A stretch of 64,000 nt of DNA from Pinus tabuliformis (GCA_031772625.1 CM062810.1:871987650-872051649); one strand, 5' to 3'; positions 12,953 to 26,300 are shown, numbered from the stretch's first letter. Notes: generated from the sequence alone by a model not told the origin. Numbers and translations: made by a program.

Positions 12953-13642
12953 CTAGTCTTGCGTTGTTATCTGATAGATGCAGTCCATTTCATCGTCACT
13001 ATCCTTGTCATGCACCGGTTCGATGTAGCGTGCTCCTTTAGCTGGGTCCAGCAAAACTATTACCCAGAGTGACTTTTTTTCAAATGTCATTTTCCATCTT
13101 TTTAAGTTGATGACCCCATTCATGTCCATGGCCCAATATATTCCTAGCAATGCAAGGTATGGATTACTATCATCAACAATTTCTACTACCTCGAAGTCGT
13201 ATGCGTACTTACGCCTTCAATGTCCACTGTCACCCCTTGCAGTCATCCCATCGGTAAGATATTTTTCTAGTAGGCCATCCACAGTTGAATAGGAGACCAC
13301 TGTAGTGCGGACCTACCCATGCGTTCCCACGTTTGCTTAGGCAACACATTCGCATCCGACCCTAGATCTAGAATGACTTGGTCCATCTTTTACTCGCTGA
13401 TTTGTGCCATCATTCGCATCTCTCACCCAGTGCGTAGAGAATGTTTTCCCTATTTCCGGACTACGTGTGGCTCCCCTGATCCTGCGCATTTAGTGATCAG
13501 CTCTTGCAATTCTTTAACGACCCTATTGTCATGCAACAACTTCATACATGTCTCTAAAAAGGCGGCAAGCATAGAGGGATCCATTCCCAGCTCAATTGGA
13601 TCCCTTTTACCTGGAGTAGAGACTTCTGTGAAGCTCATCTAA
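12953..13642 (-). pseudogene. TE-A retroviral-type aspartic protease, unit 1
   Basis: Frame 13638-13450 ends the gag-protease linker (LQELITKCAGSGEPHVVRK). After two stops the minus strand reads VILDLGSDANVLPKQTWE near 13377-13324, the catalytic loop in its D-L-G form, which plant gypsy proteases often use. Frame 13150-12953 then gives LGIYWAMDMNGVINLKRWKM, matching the conserved strand that follows the flap in gypsy proteases. Several stops interrupt it. No RT follows. Confidence 0.65.
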
Positions 13643-15273
13643 TCTTCCTTCGACGTCTCCTTCACTTGTTCCATCTCAAAGTCAGGTTCCCTTATAAGAG
13701 CATCGCGACCCTTCCCATCTTCTCGAGGCTGTTTCCACGCATCTCCCCCTGTAGTTGCGTCGCTCCTTAGTACCATGTTTACGCTGGGGTCCTCTTCGCG
13801 TGGTTTTGACTTTATCATTTGGACATTTTGGGTTGGAGTGGGCTGCAATAACCCCCTTTCGTGCATCTGGGCAATTAGCATCTGACAGTCTACCATTTTA
13901 TGGTCAAACTGCTCACAGTATGGAGAAGATATTCTCGTAGGGTTAGTACAATCGCGAGTGTAATGCCCCGGCTTGCTGCAATTATAACAGATCAGCTGTC
14001 TATGGCCCCATCCAAGCCCCATTCGTCTTCCTCGTCTGCATCCTTGGAATCCCCTGCAAGGCCCTGCGGTTGGGTCGAAACCTCACGCCTCAGTCTGCAT
14101 TCGATAGGCTGGGCTCCTCTCCATCATTAGTTCGTAGCTTCGATAAGTTCGCTCATCGTGACCCACTCACGTACAGAAGTTGCAATACAGCTGCTTCAGA
14201 CTCTGGGTATACTTCCGCAACAGGTGGCAATTATTTGTTGTGTGTTTTCCTCCTACTTGAAAAATCTTGCATCATAGGGCAGGTGCCGCACTTTGCCCTA
14301 CTTGTACCTCCAACCTTAATGGCATCGGCCCCCCTCTCGCCAAGTAGTTCGCGAATACGGGTCAGTGGTCTTTGTCGTGACCCTAACCTTTGCATTTGAT
14401 GCATCCTACTTTTGTATGTGCCTCTGGTCAGGGTGCCCTTTCTTACTTCAAAATTTGCATTTCTAAGCACAGTTTTTGTAGTTGTGCGTGGATTTGCTGA
14501 ACTCCCAACCCCAGATCCTGTATTGGAGTTTCATGCAACCTCATCGCTATCTCCAATGCTTCAGCTTGGGTTGATATCTTTTGCTGTGATAGCGTTGTCC
14601 TCAGATATGGTGTCAATGACACCACAAACCACTCACAATGTTGCATTTGTCAGCGTCATGTTCACCTTGCGGATTGTACTTTTCAATCTCTGATCCAGAT
14701 CCCACAGGGTTTCACCAGGCATCATCGCGATCTCCTTGAACCCGATGATAGATTGTGTTTCCGATTTTGGTCGGCTAAATTCTTTGTTCAGCGCATCCTA
14801 AATCGCTGCTATTCCCGCATTCGGGTGATGGCTAGAGTACTTTATATACCACGTCAACGCGCGGTCCTACAAACCAGAGAATCCTTTTTGATGTTCTCAT
14901 CTATCACACCTTAGGCTTCCCATACATCCTTTACACGAACCAGAACTGATCTAGTTCATCATTTCCTATGCCTCTAAGTACCGACAACTTGATCACACCT
15001 TCCATCTCTACCCTCAATGGTGGTAGCAGTGGGGTAGGTGAAGATGGGCTGGATGTAGGTGAAGTAGGTGATGGCTTGGGTGGTGGTGGTATTAGTGGAA
15101 TGCACTGCTTTATTAATCGAACTACGCTTCTCAGAGAGAACCCTGCGAGCTCCTCCTTGCTTTCTTGTGAGAGTGAAATCAAAGAACTATTTTCTAATCA
15201 GTCCCTCGATAGCCTATTCCGCTCCTCATTACCCCAGACATTAATGGATGCACATAACCTGTTTTTCACATAA
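13639..15273 (-). pseudogene. TE-A gag with zinc knuckle, unit 1
   Basis: Minus-strand order is as follows. A Pro/Ser-rich N-terminus at 15182-14931 ends with LSVLRGIGNDELDQFWFV. A retrotransposon gag core at about 14900-14443 includes RALTWYIKYSSHHPNAG, GFKEIAMMPGETLWDLDQRL and LSQQKISTQAEALEIAMRL. Near 14440-14230 there is a basic block. At 14022-13639 a CCHC knuckle CYNCSKPGHYTRDC precedes a second Cys/His motif (CEQFDHKMVDCQ). The core matches a recurrent plant gypsy capsid type. Frames are broken by stops near 14800, 14640 and 14230. Gag would form the particle and bind element RNA. Confidence 0.75.
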
Positions 15274-15299
15274 CAACATTTTAATCAAAGTATTCAATG

Positions 15300-16751
15300 A
15301 TTTGATGTACTTACCGTGTGGTCCTTGGAGAAAGCACCTTTCTACCTCACTGTAACTCATAGTTGTGTCTATCGTGAACTCAGTTATGTTAGCGCCTAAA
15401 TCTACCTCAGGTTGAGAAAGGTAGGATCTAGGGTAACATCAAACCATGCTTAACCTGGTTGCTAGCCCTACCAGGTCGGGAGAGGGCTCTCTCCTTGACA
15501 ATCTCAGAAAATATGGCCAATGAAAGCTTGAGATGACTAATGCGATAACTAATTTTAGTTTAGGTATGTGTACAGAGGTGTTTGATTGAATTTGATGATG
15601 TTTTGTTGGCTCAAAAGGAAAGGCAACTTTTGGTCTGGGGAATGAGGCTCAGTTTTGCAGAGATCTCTATGGGGCAAGGTAGGCAACTGATTTAGCACTT
15701 CAAATTGAATGAAATGGAGAGATTTAGATAGGTGAGGAGTTGAAGAGGGCAAGAAAACCTCAGGGATCCTCTTCAAACAGCTGAAAACATCAATAACTAA
15801 GCAAACCCTAGGTCGAGCATTGCAATTTCAATGGATTCTACCTTTATCCTTGTTTGTTTTAGTTAAGAAGAAGCAAGAGAGATAATGGGATACATGAAAC
15901 ACATATAAACTTACAATTTACAGAACGAGACACAATACCAAAGCAGGATGCCACATGAATCCCATAAAGTGGTGCAAACCCTGGTCTATTCCTTAGCCAA
16001 AACTGCTGAATTGAGTATACAATGAAGCTCCAAGCTTTCTCAAAAGTCCAACCATGCTAATGATTGAAAAAACATAAGAAATAAGCCAACAACAACTCAT
16101 CCTAGCCTCTAGGGGTTGAGCTCATGAGTTTAGGAGCTGTTCCAACAAATTCTAAACTGAGAACTAAAAAGTAGGCAATGGAACAGGATGCCTCTAAAAA
16201 CTAGAGAATTGATTCATTCAGTTGCAAACTACCTTTTCATGGATGAATCTACCTCTATGAGTAAAAATTCAACATAATTACATAAAAACCGATAAAATAA
16301 CATTAAATTACATCATGAGTTTGACATTAAGGAGGAGAAAAGTCAAACTGTCAAGAAACTAGGTGAAAAACAAAGTATTTTGGTCAAACAGAGCAAAATT
16401 TCTCCAATGCACCGCGCTGATTTCCCTATGCGTAGCACCTTTTTGTAGCTGTTTTGGAGGCCTTCCCGATGTCCAAATTTTCTCCAAGTCATCTTGTTGG
16501 AAATTTCTACCTATCTACTTTCCAGCACAAGTGGAATTTTTGAATTTGGTCTCCATTTTCCCCTGCAAAACTGAGTTCTCCCAAAGACTGTTTCTTGTGT
16601 GTCAAAAAAGGGGCAGAAAGGTCATTTTTAGGGTGTTTTTAACCTTTTTGGGGGCTCAAAACCTGTCAAAATTTCTTGGCGATTAGTGAGCATGCACATT
16701 TTTTCATGACAAATCCAAAAATGTTGAGTTTTCATCAAAATCAGTCCCCCA
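15300..16751. other. non-coding segment upstream of TE-A gag (unit 1)
   Basis: No significant reading frame is seen. 15300-15530 is probably TE-A leader. From about 15540 the composition changes to AT-rich, and near 16400-16440 there is a CpG-containing motif cluster (AATGCACCGCGC, then ATGCGTAGCACC). This may be the 3' non-coding part of another minus-strand element ending at the duplication border. Confidence 0.35.
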
Positions 16752-17144
16752 TCAAAATATGTCTTGATATGTTCCAATTATTCAAGTAGACTCTGGGCTG
16801 CCATGAGTGAAATATGTGGCATTATATCCTCAATTCTCAATTGCTTCTGAGAAGGGTCTTTTGAACCCTTAATTTCCTTCTCAGTACTTGATCCCAATAG
16901 TTGTTCAAGTGATTTCTCCTATGGGGGCATTGGATCCCTCGCTTCACCCATTTTGATCCTTCTAGTTCTCATGATTTCTTGTATGTTGAGTTTCCTTCAC
17001 AGGAGGATATACTTGAAGCCATGAGTTTTAGCTATCTAACATGCAATTGGCTTGAGTCGTGCAAGGGGCCTTTCCTAAAGAATTATTATGCATAAGTCAT
17101 GAGGCTACATGGTTTCTTGTACCATATTATACATATAAGGTACA

Positions 17145-17961
17145 TGTTGGCTTATTGGGCCCTAACCCAGGTTTGGAAGAGTTATTAGCCAAAAAAATCT
17201 CGTAGCTACCGGCCCTTTTGGAAATATCCCGCGAAGCACAGATTGAGGTCTCACCCGAGGTAGCATGGGAGGGTGCTGGAACCAAGTTTCCACGCCCTTG
17301 AGATGTCTTGATGTGGTCTGGAGGGGTCACGAACCATTCTGTGGCCTCACAGCACTAGGAAATATTATCGAGCTTCCACGTAGATCTGCGCGAGTGTAAT
17401 TTCTTATTAACGAAATTAGTATAGACCTGATCTTCTTGTTACAATATTTAATCCAACATTTAACAATAAAACCCAGTGCGTGCAATTATAAAAATATATA
17501 AACTCATATAACAAATGCATAAACCAGAACACAATAGATCTGCGATACTTCAAAAACCACTTATCTTTATTAAAATCTTTCGTCAATACAACCAAATCTG
17601 CCCCGTGCACTCATCTGTAGGGGTCCATGCACACAGCTATGGACTTTACCTGGCCTCTGCACACACAGTTGCTGAGCCTCTATTCTATCTACCAACACCC
17701 TTGACTCAGACTTACAGACGCTGAGAATATTGCCTTCACAAACCCATAACATTCAAATCCAAACAAAAGCTTCCAAAAAAATTGACCTCCAACCATAGAG
17801 ACTTTCTCTATTTATACATTCCCATGGTCCGTGAACAAATCTTTGACTTGACTCATTACAATTCGTGCTCCGTGCACTTCGCGGAGTCTTTACCATACTT
17901 TTTCCCAAAATGGTGGACTTTGGGTCCCAAAACTATTACACAAGGCCTCTGCTACCCAACA
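17145..17961 (-). repeat. TE-A 3' LTR (unit 2 copy made by tandem duplication)
   Basis: This is the 817-bp counterpart of the 7748-8564 LTR. It is flanked on its left by the same T3-derived 0.4 kb and has no primer site on either side, so it is a by-product of the segmental duplication and not a 5' LTR of unit 1. That distinction matters, because LTR, internal and LTR otherwise mimic an intact element at 7748-17961. Confidence 0.8.
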
Positions 17962-18175
17962 GGCCCCCAACACAATCAACGTGACTCGTCCCGAGTCACT
18001 CGGTTGGTGCAACAATCTTTGCGCTAAGTTCATGCAGCAACTTCTGTGCTTCACTTACACTTGCAACAAATTATTCTGCCATCTACTGTACTTGTTCTCT
18101 GCGAGCCATCAATTCATCAGTATTTGCTTCCATCACCTGTCCAAGTGCATATGCTACCTACATGTGGACCACCAT

Positions 18176-21100
18176 TCACTTGATGGTAATGGAAACCGTG
18201 AACACCTCATCAAGCCAAGGTTGGATCCGTTCTTTAATCACTGATGCTTTCTTCCAAGCGGCGTCAGCCTGTATCTTAAGAGCTTGAGCCTCCCTCATTT
18301 TGGCAAAACACTGCGTAATATCAGCCGTCTGCGCGATCCCCCTAACATTATGATAGGCTTGTTGTAGCTCCCTTGCCTCTGTTTCCAATCGTTGTAAGGT
18401 TGGATCCTCCTGTAGGGATGTGAGCGTAATAAGTGATTGATCCAACATGTCGGAGCACTCCTACATAGCACGTGCTATTATTTCCCGTCTGGATTGAATG
18501 ATGTGTCTCTGCTGATTGGTGATCTCTGGTGGTGTAGAAGGTTGTGCTTTGAGTTTCAGCTCTGCGATCTGCAAGCTGAGAGCCAACTGAATCCTCGTGG
18601 CCTCCTCCTTTGCTTCGCAGAACCCACTAGCCAACTTGTGGATTTGTATGCCAACAGGCAACTCGGCCGCAATCTCTAGTTCAGGGGCACGTGAACATGC
18701 CTCCCCTACAATTTTCTCCAACTGTGGATTTTGTGCGACTGCTTCATCTCGTTGGAGGCTCAAATATTATATATTAATTCTCTACTCACTGAGTACCTGT
18801 ACCGTGTGTCCTATTCTAGTGCAAAGTTCCATCATTGCGCTGTCCTAGAGGTGGTACAAGCTTTCGCATGGGAGGGTAGCCAATTTTAATCCAAGCCTCA
18901 TAAGCCAGCCCACCACAGCTCTGTCTGCCGCATTCTCTGTTATCAATGCTCCTACTCGGAGCGTGATAGTTTTAGGCATTTGGGCCTTTAGCAACTGCTT
19001 CATGGCTAACATACCCGTAACTCCACGAGTAGTGATGGTTCCTAGCTGCGAGGTCTGTGCCCCAAGTTCCTGCATCGTGCGAAGTGCCCCCAACACAATC
19101 TATTGCTCCGACATGGCCTCGTCGATTGCTTCCTAGGTGTCTTCACGAGCTGTGTCCCCTATGTCACCTAGGTCACCCTCGGTCAATATGGTAAGTTCTT
19201 CATCCCATTTAGACACCTTGGCCTTCTTTCGCATCTTTGTCCGTTATGTCTGCCGCAGTCGTTTTAAGGGCGACCCTGTGGTGGTTGGCACCGTTCCTTC
19301 TGTCCCTGTATCCACGGCCAGCTCTATGGTCACCTTGAGATCGCTTTCATCCTTTGTTGTCACAACCCCCTCTGCAGGTGCCTTAAATATAGAAGCTTGC
19401 GCTGCCTTCCAGGTCACCTGTACTTCTGCAGTGTTTTGTTTGTTCCTCTTTCGCTGTGCTACGTGCTTAGCTTCAGCCTTCTGTTTTTGGATAGTGGTCT
19501 CATCGCCCCCCATCGCATCGGGTCCATGCCAGTCTGGTGGCCAGGTATCCAATACCACAAAGACAACCTCGTTAATGGCAATGAAGGGAAGTGTGGACCA
19601 CATCTGGTCTGGGTCATTACGTGCCTAGATGTATACATGGTGCATGTCTGCCTTAAACTCGGCGATGTTCTTCACACTGTCATATGTCTCGTCTGATAGA
19701 CGGTGCTTCTGGTTGATCCATTGTCAGATTTTTGCTTCCATTAGTATCCAGAAAATCTTGATGCCCCGAATTCTTGCAGTGTCCCTCGTCGCCCAGAGTG
19801 ACATGTATTTGGCAGATTCTGGCCAATCCTGGTCTAAGGAAGGGAACTAGCCATCTTCGGGTAGTTCACTTGTAACCAACATGATGGATAATGGCAACCA
19901 TGCATAGTGGAAGGTCTTACCCTCCTCTTGGGCCTCCCTTCAGTTGGTCAGGAATTCGTCACAGAGGAATTGCGCCCAATTGAACCATTCCCCTTCTACA
20001 CATTACTCTGCTAGCACAACAACTATTATTGGGACCTCGTTGGCGTGACATTTCTGCATCACTTTTCTTGCCAGTAATTGGGTAGCAGCATGGACACCTT
20101 TGTTTGGAATACTGTCAATAGCATACCCTCACTGCTTCTTTTCTAATTTTTATTTCTTTTTCAAGCTTTCCGTCATTGTCAGATCACCACTCATAGCAAC
20201 TATTTCCATGGGGTCCCTACCTTTACATGGAAGCTGCGAGATCTTATGAATAAGTTCAGCCGTGATGGGAATGGTTTTGTCTATCCATAAGTATCCATCG
20301 TGTACCAAACAGAGAAGTTATCGGATGACCAAAATTGTGATTGGGGGCCGGTGAAAATGTGGAATGGATAGGAGACAGAGTAACCCAGCTTCCTCCGCCT
20401 TTTGTAGCCACTCCTTCGGCTTAAGTGCCATAATAGTTCCCTCCATGCTTTGCTCCATTACTTCGCTAGTCGCCAAATGGGGAAACTTATCAGTATCTGG
20501 AAGGTCCCAGTCTTAAAACTTCATAGTCGAGATGTGGCTGCTCGTCGTTCCTTCGAGCAGAACCCCTTTAGGGAGGGACGGGGTGATGAGCATGTTGTCA
20601 ACATCATCCAGATCTGTAGGGACCTTGGCCTTCCCTTTGCTTGGAGGAACATACTTGGGTCATCTTACTGGCTAGATATCTTCTTCACCTTCTTCGTCTA
20701 GTTTTATTTCTTCAACATAGGTCAGAGGTTCCTCTTCCTGATCGTCACTTTCAATAGTAACAACTTTTCCCTTTTCTTCCATTTTGAGCTTGCTAAATCA
20801 CAGATTTCACGGCGACATCCTTACTGGTCCTGGTACCTAGGGGTCCTTCTTGGTTTGCAGCATCCTGGGTGAATTAGGGATTTCGACTGCCTGCGGCATA
20901 GGGTTATCGACCTGAGTAATGACTCTTACAATTCCTTTGGAAATTCCTGAAACCACGGGCTTTCTTTCATTAGTTTTTCATTCATCTTACTCCTCTCAGT
21001 TTGAACCCTGGGCATCCTATTCTTTGAATGATCAAGCTTTGTTGTGTGCCCCTTCACTTGTTTGTTATATATGATTTCGAATTCAAATTCAGCCTTTCTC

Positions 21101-21797
21101 CCTATTCGTGGCTCATTAATGTGACTTTGGCGGTTATCCCTATGCCTTAATTTCTCGCCGCCCACTCCTCAGTGTCTTAAATGGGACATCTTATCATGAA
21201 TAGTAACTCCGATGATCGCCTTCCATCCCTCCCATGTAGTAGTGCAACCCCTAGTATGAGGATGCATTCTATGCTTTTTACTAGCCCTACGCACCACAGC
21301 CAAATCATGCAACTTTCCTGCAGCTTGTTTTATAGTCCCATGCCCTCTTTCAACTACGTGGAGCACTAAGACCGGGCCTCCTATAGATAGTCAGGTGGTC
21401 GCACCTTTCGTGCAAGCCTTCCTTTTCCCTGCTAGTTCGGGCCGCAAGCACCCTTCACATACCTTCGAATTGAATAGTTTATTGCAGTTTTTACTCCCTT
21501 GTTCAGTAGGGTGTAGTTGCAACCATGATAGTAGGGTCACGGATTTTGCTAGGATCGTAGGAGGGCCGGCCAAGTCTGGTCCCTTCCGTCGCATGCTCGT
21601 GTGGCCCATTTGTGTGTCTCCTATTTTTATTTTTTCAATTTCTTTGTCTAGCCTCGCGCTTTTCCTCTTGAGCCTTGCCCCTACTTCCTCCAGTTTGCAA
21701 ACTCTCAGGCTACCACGCTGAATGGCTTCCTGCAACCATCAGATCCCTTCATCCAGGTCTTTTTGTTCAAGTCGAACTATAGGGTCAATGGCCCGTC
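18176..21797 (-). pseudogene. TE-A extra ORF (ORF-X), unit 2 copy
   Basis: This is the duplicate of the unit 1 ORF-X at offset 9397. Here the block 21735-21391 is open from MQEAIQRGSLRVCKLEEV onward, so it includes a predicted coiled coil (LKRKSARLDKEIEKIKIGD) that a stop hides in unit 1. The acidic linker is open at 19603-19244 (119 codons). The C-terminal coiled coils are 18763-18461 and 18448-18176. Shared stops predate the duplication; private ones, such as the change near 19850, came after it. Confidence 0.5.
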
Positions 21798-22349
21798 TGA
21801 CCATGGATAGAGTTCCCTTGGCACACCCTGCTTTGGTTACTGTCTTGTTGGCCCAATGAACCCTTGTTACGCACAGATCTAGTTGGGTCAATGGTTGTGC
21901 AGCATAAAACCATGCCCTCCGTTGTAGATGGGTGACTTCCCTACTCCGTCGTGGCTTCCCTAGCTGCGTTCGCCATGCATGTCCTCCAATCCGTACCTAG
22001 AACTGCCTTCTACCTCTGTGCTCATTCCACCTCAGCTTCCTCTGTGCACACCATCCTGGTGTTATTAGCGCATGCAATGCTTCTTCCATCATCCCTTGCT
22101 GCTTCTGCTTTATGAGTGAAGTTCTACAAAGGTTGAAAAAATCCTCTTCCTTTGTTATGTTGTTGTCCGCTAGCTGTTACCGGACCTCGGTTGTCATGTG
22201 TTGTAGTGATATAATCATCATGTTACAATTGAGTGTTGTGACTTCATGTAATCGGTTCTGTCATCATTCAATCTCTCATCTAAATCCGAGGTGCAGGATG
22301 TATCACACTCCCATGAGATTCTCTCGTCCACTGTGGGATTCACCCAATC

Positions 22350-23039
22350 CTAGTCTTGCGTTGTTATCTGATAGATGCAGTCCATTTCATCGTCACTATC
22401 CTTGTCATGCACCGGTTCGATGTAGCGTGCTCCTTTAGCTGGGTCCAGCAAAACTATTACCCAGAGTGACTTTTTTTCAAATGTCATTTTCCATCTTTTT
22501 AAGTTGACGACCCCATTCATGTCCATGGCCCAATATATTCCTAGCAATGCAAGGTATGGATTACTATCATCAACAATTTCTACTACCTCGAAGTCGTATG
22601 CGTACTTACGCCTTCAATGTCCACTGTCACCCCTTGCAGTCATCCCATCGGTAAGATATTTTTCTAGTAGGCCATCCACAGTTGAATAGGAGACCACTGT
22701 AGTGCGGACCTACCCATGCGTTCCCACGTTTGCTTAGGCAACACATTCGCATCCGACCCTAGATCTAGAATGACTTGGTCCATCTTTTACTCGCTGATTT
22801 GTGCCATCATTCGCATCTCTCGCCCAGTGCGTAGAGAATGTTTTCCCTATTTCCGGACTACGTGTGGCTCCCCTGATCCTGCGCATTTAGTGATCAGCTC
22901 TTGCAATTCTTTAACGACCCTATTGTCACGCAACAACTTCATACATGTCTCTAAAAAGGTGGCAAGCATAGAGGGATCCATTCCTAGCTCAATTGGATCC
23001 CTTTTACCTGGAGTAGAGACTTCTGTGAAGCTCATCTAA
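22350..23039 (-). pseudogene. TE-A aspartic protease, unit 2 copy
   Basis: Same organisation as unit 1, with the DLGSDANVL catalytic loop near 22774-22721 and the LGIYWAMDMNGVVNLKRWKM strand at 22547-22350. Stops are shared with unit 1, so the protease was already dead before the duplication. Confidence 0.65.
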
Positions 23040-24669
23040 TCTTGCTTCGACGTCTCCTTCACCTGTTCCATCTCAAAGTCAGGTTCCCTTGTAAGAGCAT
23101 CGCGGCCCTTCCCATCTTCTCGAGGCTGTTTCCATGCATCTCCCCCTGTAGTTGCTTCGCTCCTTAGTACCATGTTTACGCTGGGGTCCTCTTCGCGTGG
23201 TTTTGACTTTATCATTTGGACATTTTGGGTTGGAGTGGGCTGCAATAACCCCCTTTCGTGCATCTGGGCAATTAGCATCTGACAGTCTACCATTTTATGG
23301 TCAAACTACTCACAGTATGGAGAAGATATTCTCGTAGGGTTAGTACAATCGCGAGTGTAATGCCTCGGCCTGCTGCAATTATAACAGATCAGCTGTCTAT
23401 GGCCCCATCCAAGCCCCATTCGTCTTCCTCGTCTGCATCCTTGGCATCCCCTGCAAGGCCCTGCGGTTGGGTCGAAACCTCGCGCCTCAGTCTGCATTCG
23501 ATAGGGTGGGCTCCTCTCCATCATTAGTTCATAGCTTCGATAAGTTCGCTCATCGTGACCCACTCACATACAGAAGTTGCAATACAGCTGCTTATGACTC
23601 TGGGTATACTTCCGCAACAGGTGGCAATTATTTGTTGTGTGTTTTCCTCCTACTTGAAAAATCGTGCATCATAGGGCAGGTGCCGCACTTTGCCCTACTT
23701 GTACCTCCAACCTTAATGGCATCGGACCCCTCTCGCCAAGTAGTTCGCGAATACGGGTCAGTGGTCTTTGTCGTGACCCTAACCTTTGCATTTCATGCAT
23801 CCTACTTTTGTATGTACCTCTGGTCAGGGTGCCCTTTCTTACTTCAAAATTTGCATTTCTAAGCACAGTTTTTGTAGTTGTGCGTGGATTTGCTGAACTC
23901 CCAACCCCAGATCCTGTATTGGAGTTTCATGCAACCTCATCGCTATCTCCAATGCTTCAGCTTGGGTTGAGATCTTTTGCTGTGATAGCGTTGTCCTCAG
24001 ATATGGTGTCAATGACACCACAAACCACTCACAGTGTTGCATTTGTCAGCGTCATGTTCACCTTGCGGATTGTACTTTTCAATCTCTGATCCAGATCCCA
24101 CAGGGTTTCACCAGGCATCATCGCGATCTCCTTGAACCCAATGATAGATTGTGTTTCCGATTTTGGTCGACTAAATTCTTTGTTCAGCGCATCCTAAATC
24201 GCTGCTATTCCCGCATTCGGGTGATGGCTAGAGTACTTTATATACCACGTCAACGCGCGGTCCTACAAACCAGAGAATCCTTTTTGATGTTCTCATCTAT
24301 CACACCTTAGGCTTCCCATACATCCTTTACACGAACCAGAACTGATCTAGTTCATCATTTCCTATGCCTCTAAGTACCGACAACTTGATCACACCTTCCA
24401 TCCCTACCCTCAGTGGTGGTAGCAGTGGGGTAGGTGAAGATGGGCTGGATGTAGGTGAAGTAGGTGATTGCTTGGGTGGTGGTGGTATTAGTGGAATGCA
24501 CTGCTTTATTAATCGAACTGCGCTTCTCAGAGAGAACCCTGCGAGCTCCTCCTTGCTTTCTCGTGAGAGTGAAATCAAAGAACTATTTTCTAATCAGTCC
24601 CTCGATAGCCTATTCCGCTCCTCATTACCCCAGACATTAATGGATGCACATAACCTGTTTTTCACATAA
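23036..24669 (-). pseudogene. TE-A gag with zinc knuckle, unit 2 copy
   Basis: This is the duplicate of the unit 1 gag. Private changes include loss of a C in the run near 23727, which shifts the frame between the gag core and the basic block, a Lys to Arg change in the knuckle (CYNCSRPRHYTRDC, which also loses the Gly), and a stop after SSPYCE near 23306. The gag core lies at about 24300-23839 and the N-terminus at 24578-24327. Confidence 0.75.
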
Positions 24670-24696
24670 CAACATTTTAATCAAAGTATTCAACGA

Positions 24697-26300
24697 TTTG
24701 ATGTACTTACCGTGTGGTCCTTGGAGAAAGCACCTTTCTACCTCACTGTAACTCATAGTTGTGTCTATCATGAACTCAGTTATGTTAGTGCCTAAATCTA
24801 CCTCAGGTTGAGAAAGGTAGGATCTAGGGTAACATCAAACCATGCTTAACCTGGTTGCTAGCCCTACCAGGTCGGGAGAGGGCTCTCTCCTTGACAATCT
24901 CAGAAAATATGGCCAATGAAAGCTTGAGATGACTAATGCGATAACTAATTTTAGTCTAGGTATGTGTACAGAGGTGTTTGATTGAATTTGATGATGTTTT
25001 GTTGGCTCAAAAGGAAAGGCAACTTTTGGTCTGGGGAATGAGGCTCAGTTTTGCAGAGATCTCTATGGGGCAAGGTAGGCAACTGATTTAGCACTTCAAA
25101 TTGAATGAAATGGAGAGATTTAGATAGGTGAGGAGTTGAAGAGGGCAAGAAAACCTCAGGGATCCTCTTCAAACAACTGAAAACATCAATAACTAAGCAA
25201 ACCCTAGGTCGAGCATTGCAATTTCAATGGATTCTACCTTTATCCTTGTTTGTTTTAGTTAAGAAGAAGCAAGAGAGATAATGGGATACATGAAACACAT
25301 ATAAACTTACAATTTACAGAACGAGACACAATACCAAAGCAAGATGCCACATGAATCCCATAAAGTGGTGCAAACCCTGGTCTATTCCTTAGCCAAAACT
25401 GCTGAATTGAGTATACAATGAAGCTCCAAGCTTTCTCAAAAGTCCAACCATGCTAATGATTGAAAAAACATAAGAAATAGGCCAACAACAACTGATCCTA
25501 GCCTCTAGGGGTTGAGCTCATAAGTTTAGGAGCCGTTCCAACAAATTCTAAACTGAGAACTAAAAAGTAGGCAGTGGAACAGGATGCCTCTAAAAACTAG
25601 AGAACTGATTCATTCAGTTGCAAACTACCTTTTCATGGATGAATCTACCTCTATGAGTAAAAATTCAACATAATTACATAAAAACCGATAAAATTACATT
25701 AAATTACATCATGAGTTTGACATTAAGGAGGAGAAAAGTCAAACTGTCAAGAAACTAGGTGAAAAACAAAGTATTTTGGTCAAACAGAGCAAAATTTCTC
25801 CAATGCACCGCGCCGATTTCCCTATGCGTAGCGCCTTTTTGTAGCTGTTTTGGAGGCCTTCCCGATGTCCAAATTTTCTCCAAGTCATCTTGTTGGAAAT
25901 TTCTACCTATCTACTTTCCAGCACAAGTGGAATTTTTGAATTTGGTCTCCATTTTCCCCTGCAAAACTGAGTTCTCCCAAAGACTGTTTCTTGTGTGTCA
26001 AAAAAGGGGCAGAAAGGTCATTTTTAGGGTGTTTTTAACCTTTTTGGGGGCTCAAAACCTGTCAAAATTTCTTGGCCATTAGTGAGCATGCACATTTTTT
26101 CATGACAAATCCAAAAATGTTGAGTTTTGATCAAAAGGAGTCCCCCATCAAAAGCGAGCGCCAGGTGGAGCGGCACATTAGGCAGAAAAACCTGTGTTTT
26201 GGCCCAAAAATTCCAAAAATGCAAAAAGTGTCCCAAATTTTTTGAAATTTTGGCTGAGTGTCCTCCATTAGGTGCTATGGTGGGCCAAGGAAGCCTCAGC
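24697..26300. other. non-coding segment (unit 2 copy plus right flank)
   Basis: This is the duplicate of 15300-16751, continuing past the duplication border at 26147 into unique DNA with a further GC-rich cluster (GCGAGCGCCAGGTGGAGCGG, 26154-26173). It ends where the coiled-coil reading frame of the minus strand stops at 26307. No LTR ends could be fixed. Confidence 0.35.

Larger units (their letters stand above)
7355..16751. repeat. tandem segmental duplication, unit 1 (9397 bp)
   Basis: The unit recurs immediately downstream at 16752-26147 with a constant offset of 9397 bp, changing to 9396 after a one-base C-run difference near 14330. It contains 0.4 kb of T3, the left LTR of TE-A, the TE-A extra ORF, protease and gag, and 1.2 kb of non-coding DNA. 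All three borders read TCAAAA (7355-7360, 16752-16757, 26148-26153), giving a 6-bp microhomology. Where compared by eye the copies differ by roughly 1%, mostly transitions, so they are not a simple assembly echo. Confidence 0.93.
16752..26147. repeat. tandem segmental duplication, unit 2 (9396 bp)
   Basis: This is the second copy of the 7355-16751 unit, in the same orientation and directly abutting it. The TCAAAA at 26148-26153 is the residual right border, followed by the unique sequence GCGAGCGCC. Substitutions are scattered along the copy, for example the protein change from TCNPTRISSPYCEQ to TCNPTRISSPYCE-stop in gag. Because the unit spans the junction between T3 and the TE-A LTR, the duplication is younger than the TE-A insertion. 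Confidence 0.93.

Noticed and set aside
7748..17961. An intact 10.2-kb LTR element bounded by the LTRs at 7748 and 17145
   Set aside because: The second LTR has T3-derived DNA and no primer site next to it, and the constant 9397-bp offset includes DNA outside the element. It is explained by tandem duplication.
7355..26153. The 9.4-kb repeat as a pure assembly artefact
   Set aside because: Scattered substitutions and a private one-base indel between units argue for two real copies, though long reads would settle it.
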